DNA of 12,626 nucleotides from contig CALPMR020000056.1 of NCBI GenBank assembly GCA_943324725.2, positions 1 through 12,626 of the forward strand. The letters are read 5' to 3'. A program made the position numbers and the translations under genes. This DNA is from Bordetella parapertussis. Lineage in GTDB: Bacteria; Cyanobacteriota; Cyanobacteriia; PCC-6307; Cyanobiaceae. How positions within the stretch are numbered: position 1 is the stretch's first letter; each line of letters opens with the position of its first letter. Shown in pieces: positions 6,037 to 12,070 of this stretch. The notes under the pieces were generated by a model. The model made no database searches. It saw only the letters and a program-made list of their open reading frames with translations, and had not been told where the DNA came from.

Positions 6037-8003
6037 GTCGGAGCGATGCGGCCAGCACCAGCTGCTGCCCCCTGGAACCGTGGCTCCGCCGGCCTTCAAC
6101 GCCCGGCTGGCTGTCGCTGTTGAGGCGGCCAGCGCTGTTGAGCTGGCTATCTGCTTGGAGCGGGCTGTCTTCGTTGAGCGGACTGTCTTCGTTGAGCGGG
6201 CTGTCTTCGTTGAGCCGGCGGTCGCGGTGGCGGGCAGGCCTGCTCGCCCTGACGCTGCTGGTGGTGCTGGCGGGCTCCGGCATGCCAGCAGCCAGGGCCG
6301 CCGGCTCCACAGGCCCCGCTGGCCTGTCCACGCCTGCAACCAACCCAGCGAGCGCCAGCCCCCACACCGGCGACAGCAGCGGCGGCGAGGCCGGCAGCTT
6401 CCAGCTGGGCAAGGTGAAGATTCTGGGGGTTCCGGTGCTGACGGTCGCTTCGCCCACGGTGGTGGGAGCTGGCCAGGGGCCCGATGCCACCACCCGGGCC
6501 CAGGTCATCGAGGGCAACCTGACCCTGCTCTACAGGGAGCACCTGATCTGCAGCAGCGGTGAATCCCTGGCCGAAGCCTTCCTGGAGTTGGGCTTCCTGC
6601 ATGGTCGGCAGCGGGCCTGCGAGGCCACCAACAGCGCGCTGCTGGGTGAGCCGGCGGCCCTGCGGGTGGAGGTGCTGAAAGAGGCCGGCAAGCCCGATCG
6701 GCTCGTGGCGCGGCTGCCCGGGCGGGCCGAGCCCCTGCCCCTGCTCAGTGTCACCGCTGAGGATGTCCGCCTCAACGGCATCGATGCCGACCAACTGGCC
6801 GAGCGCTGGCGCAGCCTGCTGGAGCGGCGGCTGCGCTTTGCCCGTCAGCTGATGCGGCCGGAGAGCCTGCAGCGACGGCTCGACCTGGTGATCAAGGCGG
6901 AGCTGGGGCTGGGCGTCGCGATCGCGCTGGTGCTGCTGCTCTGGCGCCGCTGCCGCCTTGGCCTGCTGCGGCTGGAAGAGCGCTCGGCGATACCCATCCG
7001 CACGCACCGCCGCAGCCTCAGGCTGCAGGCCCTGCAAGGGCTCTGCCGCGCCTTGATGGCGATCGTGCTGACCCTGATCTTCGCCATGGCCGGGGTGGCC
7101 CTGTTCGCCATTCCAGGCCAGGTGCCCCGTGCCCTCGACCTGCTGCTGCAGCCCTGGGGCATCGCCGCCAAGCTGCTGCTCGGCTGGTGCGTGGCCAGGG
7201 CCCTGCGAGCTCTGATGGAGCTGTTGTTGCGGCAGTGGGCGAGCAACGTCAATGTGCCGCAGCAATGGCGCGCCCGCCGCGATCAACGCTTTCTCAGCCT
7301 CAGGCTGGTGTTCCGGCGCCTGATTGATCTGCTGGCCCTGAGCCTTGTCGGGCTGTGGATCCTCAGCGAACTGCCGGGGGTGGCCGAGCTCTCGGGCAAC
7401 GCCCTGCTGGCCAGTGGTGCCCTGCTCGGCGCCCTGGCGATCGTGTTCCAGGGACTGCTGCGGGATTTCGTCTCCGGGCTGGTGCTGCTGTTCGACGATC
7501 GCTATGCCATCGGCGACAGCGTCGAGATTCAGGGCTTCAGCGGCACGGTGGTGGATGTGGGGGTGCTCAGCACCGAGCTGCGCTGCCTCGATCAACGGGT
7601 GGTGGTGCTGCAGAACAGCGATTGCGGCCGGGTGGTGAACCACACCAAATTGCGCTCCGGGGTGGAACTGCAGCTGGTGCTCTCCCACAGCGTCCGCCAG
7701 CTTGCCGACGTCCTGGCCCTGCTGGCGGCGGAGGCGGCCCGGTTCGGCGCTGATCCCAGCTGGGGCAGGCTGCTGCTCGAACCGCCGCAGCTGCGGGGCA
7801 TCACGGCCGTGAGCCCTGAAGGCATCACGGTCAGCCTGCTGCTGATCTGCCAGAGCGGCCAGCAGAACGCCGCCGCAGCTGCCCTGTTGGCCCAGCTGCT
7901 GCAACGGCTGCAGGAGCGGGCCATCCCCCTGGCGGACCGCAACAGCTGCCCCACGCTGGCGATCGCTTCGTCCACCACACCGTCAGGCGCGACAGAGACC
8001 TGA
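6033..8003 (+). CDS. MscS-family mechanosensitive channel
   Basis: The 656-residue product has a Leu/Ser-rich N-terminus with a hexapeptide repeat (about 44-61), a signal-like segment (WRAGLLALTLLVVLAGSG, with a cleavage-like ARAA), a periplasmic domain of about 190 residues, then five hydrophobic segments. The last of these is the pore region, ALLGALAIVFQGLLRDFVSG, followed by the MscS beta domain (FDDRYAIGDSVEIQGFSGTV, VVVLQNSDCGRVVNHTK) and a cytoplasmic C-terminal part. It resembles the larger MscS-like proteins that release solutes on hypo-osmotic shock. ATG 6033 overlaps the zur stop (ATGA), favouring this start. A TTG at 6211 would instead place the signal segment directly at the N-terminus. 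It is the last gene of the + strand run and converges on the OsmC gene. Confidence 0.9.
   Translation: MSRSDAASTSCCPLEPWLRRPSTPGWLSLLRRPALLSWLSAWSGLSSLSGLSSLSGLSSLSRRSRWRAGLLALTLLVVLAGSGMPAARAAGSTGPAGLSTPATNPASASPHTGDSSGGEAGSFQLGKVKILGVPVLTVASPTVVGAGQGPDATTRAQVIEGNLTLLYREHLICSSGESLAEAFLELGFLHGRQRACEATNSALLGEPAALRVEVLKEAGKPDRLVARLPGRAEPLPLLSVTAEDVRLNGIDADQLAERWRSLLERRLRFARQLMRPESLQRRLDLVIKAELGLGVAIALVLLLWRRCRLGLLRLEERSAIPIRTHRRSLRLQALQGLCRALMAIVLTLIFAMAGVALFAIPGQVPRALDLLLQPWGIAAKLLLGWCVARALRALMELLLRQWASNVNVPQQWRARRDQRFLSLRLVFRRLIDLLALSLVGLWILSELPGVAELSGNALLASGALLGALAIVFQGLLRDFVSGLVLLFDDRYAIGDSVEIQGFSGTVVDVGVLSTELRCLDQRVVVLQNSDCGRVVNHTKLRSGVELQLVLSHSVRQLADVLALLAAEAARFGADPSWGRLLLEPPQLRGITAVSPEGITVSLLLICQSGQQNAAAAALLAQLLQRLQERAIPLADRNSCPTLAIASSTTPSGATET
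6163..6216 (+). repeat. Three 18-base tandem repeats inside the MscS gene
   Basis: Three consecutive 18-base units (6163-6180, 6181-6198, 6199-6216) read GGGCTGTCTTCGTTGAGC; only the third base of the middle unit differs (A instead of G). Each unit encodes the residues G-L-S-S-L-S in register. Two degenerate units can be seen upstream (around 6127-6162, encoding RPALLS and WLSAWS). Because the unit is a multiple of three, copy-number change by slippage would alter length without a frameshift. Confidence 0.95.
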
Positions 8004-8024
8004 GCAGCACGGGGGCCGCCCGCT

Positions 8025-8050
8025 CGAGCAGCCGCCACGAGCAGCCGCCA
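8025..8050. repeat. 13-base tandem duplication between convergent genes
   Basis: CGAGCAGCCGCCA occurs twice back to back (8025-8037 and 8038-8050) in the 88-base space between the ends of the MscS gene and the OsmC-like gene. It has no obvious function; no hairpin with a T-run, as expected of a terminator, was seen around it. Confidence 0.85.
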
Positions 8051-8091
8051 TGCTGACGATCCGTGCCCGGAAGGGAGGAGCGGCATGGGTG

Positions 8092-8538
8092 TCAGGCCAG
8101 GGCGCTGACGTCGATTCGCTTGTGCACGCCATCGGGCAGGTTGCGCGAGACGGGGCAGAGCAGCATTCGCTCCTGGATGGAGGCGATGACCCCGGCATCG
8201 ACGAGCTGGCGCTCCTCAGGACTGGCGCTGGCATCGAGTCGGATCCGGAAATCCCCCTCGACGGCGCTCACCAGCCAGTCACGGCTGGTTGTGACCACAA
8301 GGTCGGCCTCCACCTGTTGCAGGGGAATGTGTCGTTCCAGAGCATGGGCCACCAGATGGAAGTGCTGGCAGAGCAGCAGCGAGATCAGGTAGAGACGGAA
8401 GCCGGGCATCGTCAGGCTGGGCTGCTGGGCTTCCCACACACCTGACGCCTTGAGCAACTCCAGCACCAGATCTGTGGTGGTGCGCTCGGGTGGGGTGTGA
8501 TGGCTGCGTAGCCGCAAGCAGAAGGTGCGCGTATTCAT
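8092..8538 (-). CDS. OsmC-family protein
   Basis: This 148-residue soluble protein resembles the OsmC/Ohr family, small dimeric thiol peroxidases that reduce organic hydroperoxides. Two cysteines sit where the family has its redox pair: Cys57 in a hydrophobic helix (YLISLLLCQHFHLVAHAL) and Cys128 in ERMLLCPVSRNL, the typical second-Cys motif. The central section EADLVVTTSRDWLV and GDFRIRLDASASPEER follows the family's strand-helix order. It is the last of four - strand genes and begins 34 bases after the TSUP stop, so it is probably part of the same operon. A role in clearing peroxides or persulfides formed during sulfide oxidation is an inference from context. The family call is fairly sure; the first Cys motif is divergent. 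Confidence 0.78.
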   Translation of the reverse strand: MNTRTFCLRLRSHHTPPERTTTDLVLELLKASGVWEAQQPSLTMPGFRLYLISLLLCQHFHLVAHALERHIPLQQVEADLVVTTSRDWLVSAVEGDFRIRLDASASPEERQLVDAGVIASIQERMLLCPVSRNLPDGVHKRIDVSALA

Positions 8539-8572
8539 GGCTAGTTCAGGTTGGCTGAGGAGGACGATGGCG

Positions 8573-9589
8573 TCAGGCTGGCCGCGCTCCGCGGGGTCCT
8601 ACCGGGTTGCGAAACCGGCTGCGGCGCTGGGGTGCGTTGAGCCCGGCCGAACGGCACCCAGCGGCAACGGATCGTGGCGAAGCGGGTGGAGGCGATGGCG
8701 ATTCAGCCAGGCCGAAGCGCGTTACCCCTGGCGGCATCCAAGGGAGCTGCCGCGAGCTCGCAGGGTTCGAGACGCGGATGACGGGCTGGTGTTGGCGCCG
8801 CCAGGCCTCAGAGCCGCTGAGCAGGGCCGAAACGAGCAGCAGCGCTGAAAATCCCTGGCGCAGTCGCTGTTCACTCAGGTGGGGCCCGAGACGTTGTCCC
8901 AGCGTTCCGCCCACCACGCCGCCGAGGGCCAGCGGCAACACCAGGGGGATGCTGGCTGTCGGCCAGTGACCGACCGCCAGCAGAGCCACCACGGCATTGA
9001 CGGCGATCAGCAGCAGGCTGGTGCCACTGGCCAGCGGCATCGGCAGGCCGGCCAGCAGCACCAGGGCCGGCACGATCGCGAAGCCGCCGCCGACGCCGGC
9101 GATGCCGGTGAGCAGGCCCACCAGCACTCCCTGCAAGGCCAGCAGCACGGTCCAACCAGCGCCATGGCTCGGCCGGCCTGGGGGCTGGCCCCCGGGCCGG
9201 GAGGGCTGCTTTGCCGGCTGGCGGCGGCGAGTCAGCAGCCAGGAGGCGAACAGGGCGGCGATCGTGAACACCCCAAGCTGCACCGGTTCGGGGATCAGGC
9301 CGGCCTTGACCCAGCTGCCGCCGATCCAGCTGCCGGCCAGGGCGGGCAAACCGAGGATCAGGGCCGGCCTGGGGGCGAACTGGCCGCGGCGCAGATAGGG
9401 CCCCAGGTTGCCCAGGGCCAGCAGCATCACCACCAGCAGCGACAGGGGCACGGCTTCGCGGGTGCTCAGGCCGGCACCCGTCACCAGCAGGGGCAGCAGC
9501 AGGATCGAGCCGCCGGCACCGAGCACCGACAACAGAAAACCGATCAGGCCACCGCCGCTGGCCAGCAGCAGCAGACTCGCTGCCGGCAT
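8573..9589 (-). CDS. TauE/SafE (TSUP) family sulfite/anion exporter-like permease
   Basis: The 338-residue product is a polytopic membrane protein of the TSUP family (PF01925), whose members export sulfite, sulfoacetate or related anions. The duplicated core is visible: GGGLIGFLLSVLGAGGSILLLP in the first half and VGLLTGIAGVGGGFAIVPALVL in the second, each followed by more hydrophobic helices, with a basic Pro-rich loop between (about RRRQPAKQPSRPGGQPPGRP). The last helix ends near SALLLVSALLSGSEAW; about 75 further residues are Arg/Pro/Ser-rich and unlike the family. The start ATG shares one base with the preceding rhodanese stop (TGATG), showing translational coupling. In this module export of the sulfite made by the persulfide dioxygenase is the likely job. 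Confidence 0.88.
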   Translation of the reverse strand: MPAASLLLLASGGGLIGFLLSVLGAGGSILLLPLLVTGAGLSTREAVPLSLLVVMLLALGNLGPYLRRGQFAPRPALILGLPALAGSWIGGSWVKAGLIPEPVQLGVFTIAALFASWLLTRRRQPAKQPSRPGGQPPGRPSHGAGWTVLLALQGVLVGLLTGIAGVGGGFAIVPALVLLAGLPMPLASGTSLLLIAVNAVVALLAVGHWPTASIPLVLPLALGGVVGGTLGQRLGPHLSEQRLRQGFSALLLVSALLSGSEAWRRQHQPVIRVSNPASSRQLPWMPPGVTRFGLAESPSPPPASPRSVAAGCRSAGLNAPQRRSRFRNPVGPRGARPA

Positions 9590-10143
9590 CAGCTGGACAC
9601 CCGGTTCCAGGGCATCAGCGCCAGCAGCCGGGCCATGCCGCAGAAGCCGCTGATGCCGGCAAACACCAGTCCCGCTCCGACGAACCAGCTGAGCAGGATC
9701 CAGGCGGGGGCCACCACTTGGCTGAGGATCAGGCCCAGCAGCACCAGCGAACCGGCGCTGATCTGCACCTGGCGCATCAGCGGCAAGGGGGCGTTGCTGA
9801 GTTTGCGCACCGGCATCCCCGCCTGCTGCCAGGCGGGGATGCCGCCCGCCAGATCGACCAGCGAATGCGGATGGCCGCTCTGCAGCAAACGCTCCACTCC
9901 CTGACGGCTGCGGTTGCCGCTCTGGCAGATCAGCACCAGGGGCCCCTGGGGCAGGTCGGCCTGGGGCAGCCGCGCCAACGGCACGTTGAGACTGCCGGCG
10001 ATGTGGCCGGAGGCGTACTCCATCGGTTCGCGCACATCGATCACGGTGACCCGGTTGAGCGCCAGCTGGTCAGCCAGCTCCTGGGCGGAAAGGCTGTGGG
10101 GCGTGGTGGTCATGGCAGCCAGGGGGGCGACGAGGTTGGTCAT
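9589..10143 (-). CDS. Rhodanese domain fused to DUF2892 membrane segment (YgaP-like sulfurtransferase)
   Basis: The 184-residue protein has an N-terminal rhodanese domain with TVIDVREPMEYASGHIAGS and the active-site loop CQSGNRS (Cys73), followed by GGIPAWQQAG. Two transmembrane segments (about 128-145 and 147-168) and the ending GFCGMARLLALMPWN match DUF2892, as in E. coli YgaP, a membrane-bound rhodanese. It probably carries sulfane sulfur on Cys73 at the cytoplasmic face of the membrane. ATG 10143 gives the full length; an inner ATG at 10113 is equally close to the domain and neither has a clear ribosome site. It lies 30 bases after the dioxygenase gene and overlaps the exporter start by one base, so the three are cotranscribed. 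Confidence 0.9.
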   Translation of the reverse strand: MTNLVAPLAAMTTTPHSLSAQELADQLALNRVTVIDVREPMEYASGHIAGSLNVPLARLPQADLPQGPLVLICQSGNRSRQGVERLLQSGHPHSLVDLAGGIPAWQQAGMPVRKLSNAPLPLMRQVQISAGSLVLLGLILSQVVAPAWILLSWFVGAGLVFAGISGFCGMARLLALMPWNRVSS

Positions 10144-10173
10144 GGGGGTGGGGGAGTGTTGGCTGTGGCGGGG

Positions 10174-11295
10174 TCAGCCAGGTGTCCTGCCGCTCAGGGG
10201 GTAGCCCTCATCGCTCCAGCGGCTGAGACCGCCGTGCAGGTTGGCCACCTGCCGGTGGCCCGCCTTGAGCAGCTGCTGGGTGGCCAGGGCGGAGCGGCTG
10301 CCGGAATGGCAGACCACCACCAGCGGCTGCTCGGCGGCGATCTCCTCGCGGCGGGCCTCCAGTTCCGGCAGGGGGATCAGCAGCGACCCGGCGATGCGGC
10401 CATCGGGCCCGGTCACCTCCTCGAGGGAGCGCACGTCGAGGATGGTGAGCTCGCCCAGGTGTTCGGCCACCCAGCTGGGAGGGAGCTCCGGCAGGCCGGC
10501 GTAGCTGCGCACCACCGGCGCCCAGGCGGAGCTGGCTTCGGCATGCCGGGGTTTGCCGGAGCGCATGTTGCCGGGCAGAGCCTCGGCGATCCGGCCCGGG
10601 TGGGGCAGCTTCATGTTCTCCATATGGCCGACGAAATCCCGTTCGGTGGCGGCGCCACCGAGGCGGGCGTTGAACAGCTTCTCCTCCGCCACCGAGGTGA
10701 CGCCGCGGCCGGTGTAGTCGTGGCCGGGATAGAGCAGGCAGGCGTCCGGCAGGCTGAAGATCTGCTGGTTGATCGAGCTCCAGAGGCTGTGGGCGTTGCC
10801 CTGCTGGAAGTCGCAGCGACCGCAGCCGCGCACCAGCAGGGCGTCGCCGGTGAAGGCCATGCTGCGGTCATCGAGCACAAAGCTGATGCAGCCATCGGTG
10901 TGGCCGGGTGTGCTGCGCACCTCCACAAAGCGCTCGCCGAAGGCCAGCCGCTCGCCGTGGTGCAGCGGCAGGGTCACGTTCTCGGCGCCGGCCGCCGCCG
11001 CCAGGCCGATGGCACAGCCGGTGGCCTGATGCAGCAGCCAGCTGCCGGTCACATGGTCGGCATGGGCATGGGTGTCGAGCGAGGCCACCAGCTCCAGGCC
11101 CAGTTCACGGATCAACGAGAGATCGCGCTGGTGCTGCTCGAACACCGAATCGATCAGCACGGCCCGGCGACTGGCCACATCGGCCAGCAGGTAGGTGAAG
11201 GTGCCGGTCTCGGCATCGAACAGCTGGCGGAACAGCAGGGAGGCGCCACCGGCAGCAGCGGCCAGGGAGAGCAGGGGAGCCTGAGCAACGATCAT
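10174..11295 (-). CDS. Persulfide dioxygenase-rhodanese fusion (ETHE1-like MBL-fold protein)
   Basis: This 373-residue cytoplasmic enzyme has an N-terminal ETHE1-type metallo-beta-lactamase domain and a C-terminal rhodanese domain. Visible iron-site motifs are THAHADH (75-81), GHTDG (131-135) and TGDALL (149-154); GCGRCDFQQG (157-166) and YPGHDYTG (189-196) are hallmarks of persulfide dioxygenases rather than glyoxalase II. The rhodanese domain carries CHSGSRS (active Cys about 329). Such fusions oxidise glutathione persulfide to sulfite and can transfer sulfane sulfur. ATG 11295 was chosen because family similarity begins shortly after it and because a promoter-like element lies just upstream; the frame stays open to 11385 without protein-like content. 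It is the first gene of the operon. Confidence 0.93.
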   Translation of the reverse strand: MIVAQAPLLSLAAAAGGASLLFRQLFDAETGTFTYLLADVASRRAVLIDSVFEQHQRDLSLIRELGLELVASLDTHAHADHVTGSWLLHQATGCAIGLAAAAGAENVTLPLHHGERLAFGERFVEVRSTPGHTDGCISFVLDDRSMAFTGDALLVRGCGRCDFQQGNAHSLWSSINQQIFSLPDACLLYPGHDYTGRGVTSVAEEKLFNARLGGAATERDFVGHMENMKLPHPGRIAEALPGNMRSGKPRHAEASSAWAPVVRSYAGLPELPPSWVAEHLGELTILDVRSLEEVTGPDGRIAGSLLIPLPELEARREEIAAEQPLVVVCHSGSRSALATQQLLKAGHRQVANLHGGLSRWSDEGYPLSGRTPG

Positions 11296-11316
11296 CGGCC
11301 TGAAATCACAGACTGC

Positions 11317-11337
11317 TATGACGATACCCGCATAAAG
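11317..11337 (-). promoter_or_regulatory. Candidate operator/promoter element upstream of the persulfide dioxygenase operon
   Basis: Read on the - strand, this 21-base element ends in TATCGTCATA and matches the element at 11613-11633 at 17 of 21 positions, in opposite orientation. It has a partial dyad with TATG/CATA ends (11317-11334). It overlaps a possible - strand promoter: a -10-like TATCGT (11321-11326) and a weak -35-like TTGCGT (11345-11350) 18 bases apart. The dioxygenase ATG lies 21 bases downstream. Binding by the neighbouring ArsR-type protein is inferred. Confidence 0.6.
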
Positions 11338-11612
11338 GGCGAAAACGCAAGGTGGTGGCTCGGGGTCCCTGCGGCGGCGGGACATTGGTCGCAGGGCCCT
11401 CGCCGCTCAGCCGTCGTCGCAGAGCGGAGAGCCAGTGACGGATCAGCTCGCAGACCCCGCTCCGCTCAGGCTGCTGAAGGCTCAGCACGGACGCCGAGCC
11501 CTCGCCCCAGCACCTGGGCCACGGCGCTGAGGCCCTGCATGGCGACCCGATCAGGCCGGCTGGACGTAACGGCCATCCCAGAACTGGCGGGCCTGAATCA
11601 GCGGGTCCGGTG

Positions 11613-11633
11613 CATAATGCGTTTATCGTCATA
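11613..11633 (+). promoter_or_regulatory. Candidate operator/promoter element upstream of the ArsR-family gene
   Basis: This is the + strand copy of the element found inverted at 11317-11337. The last 10 bases, TATCGTCATA (11624-11633), are identical in both. It begins with CATAAT (11613-11618), one mismatch from a consensus -10, and is an AT-rich island in very GC-rich DNA. It ends only 4 bases before the first ATG of the regulator, consistent with autoregulation. Confidence 0.6.
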
Positions 11634-11637
11634 CAGC

Positions 11638-11982
11638 ATGACCATGGCTGTCGCCGGCTCCATGCCTTCCCCCCAGCTGCTGGAGGAATACAGCCAGTTC
11701 TTCCGCCTGCTCAGTGAGCCGGCCCGGCTGCAGTTGCTCTGCCAGCTCAAGGCCGGTCCGATGGATGTGGCCGCCCTGATCGAGGCCACCGGCTTTTCCC
11801 AGTCGCACATCAGCCGCCAGCTCGGCCAGCTGCAGCGGGCCGACCTGGTGCGCTGCGAACGCGATGGCGTGCGCACGATCTGGAGTGCCGACAGCGAGCT
11901 GGTCGACGATCTCTGCACCCTGGTGCAGACCCGTCTGAGGCAGCGGCTGGAGGCCCAGCTCCAACAGCTGCAGTCGGCCTGA
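11638..11982 (+). CDS. ArsR-family transcriptional regulator, probable sulfide/persulfide-responsive repressor
   Basis: This 114-residue winged-helix protein shows FFRLLSEPARLQLLCQLKAG, DVAALIEATGFSQSHISRQLGQLQRADLVRCERDG (recognition helix SQSHISRQL) and a C-terminal dimer helix. The arsenic site ELCVC and the SmtB/CzrA metal sites are absent. Cysteines are at 35, 73 and 93. Cys35 matches the first sensor Cys of the persulfide-sensing BigR/SqrR group; the second Cys of that group would lie about eight residues beyond Cys93. Divergent location next to persulfide genes and paired operators support control of the sulfide module. In-frame ATGs at 11644 and 11662 are alternative starts; the latter gives 106 residues and leaves 28 bases after the operator. 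No Shine-Dalgarno sequence is evident. Confidence 0.88.
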   Translation: MTMAVAGSMPSPQLLEEYSQFFRLLSEPARLQLLCQLKAGPMDVAALIEATGFSQSHISRQLGQLQRADLVRCERDGVRTIWSADSELVDDLCTLVQTRLRQRLEAQLQQLQSA

Positions 11983-12015
11983 AGAGGGCTGCGGTGCGCC
12001 GTTGCCGAGCACAGC

Positions 12016-12050
12016 GCTCCCCCCGGCGGCGCCAGCCCTGCCGGGGGAGC
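12016..12050. terminator. GC-rich hairpin between convergent genes (terminator-like)
   Basis: The arms 12016-12027 and 12040-12050 (GCTCCCCCCGGC / GCCGGGGGAGC) pair over 11 base pairs with one bulged C, enclosing a 12-base loop. It sits midway between the ends of the ArsR-family gene (11982) and the SQR gene (12071), so it could end transcription from both sides. No T-run follows on either strand, so it is not a classical intrinsic terminator. Confidence 0.45.
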
Positions 12051-12070
12051 TGATCGCTGCAGCCAGAGGA

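Larger units (their letters stand above)
11296..11637. other. 342-base divergent intergenic region, possibly with a decayed gene
   Basis: This space separates the dioxygenase operon and the ArsR-type gene. Both ends carry the matching candidate operators. The middle (about 11340-11610) holds no gene that can be supported, but the - strand has short protein-like runs in different frames: QARQFWDGRYVQPA followed by a stop at about 11558-11560, MQGLSAVAQVLGRGLG from ATG 11540, and ERSGVCELIRHWLSALRRR around 11410-11470. These could be pieces of a frameshifted gene or chance in GC-rich DNA. An 8-base inverted repeat (11422-11429 / 11460-11467) is also present. Confidence 0.4.

Noticed and set aside
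6147..7904. 585-residue Gln/His-rich open frame on the - strand
   Set aside because: It is antisense to the MscS gene, whose pore and beta-domain motifs are clear; the Gln/His richness is the mirror of Leu/Val codons.
8750..8790. tRNA-like T-loop GGTTCGAGAC on the + strand
   Set aside because: The flanking bases do not form a five-pair T stem and no acceptor or anticodon arm can be found around it; it lies inside the TSUP tail.
11422..11467. Inverted repeat GAGCGGAG / CTCCGCTC as a terminator or operator
   Set aside because: The loop is 30 bases, there is no T-run, and the arms share nothing with the paired AT-rich elements near the start codons.
9718..11637. Long + strand open frame upstream of and in frame with the ArsR-family gene
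   Set aside because: It crosses the antisense of the rhodanese and dioxygenase genes and looks like their shadow; only the part from about 11638 matches the ArsR family.
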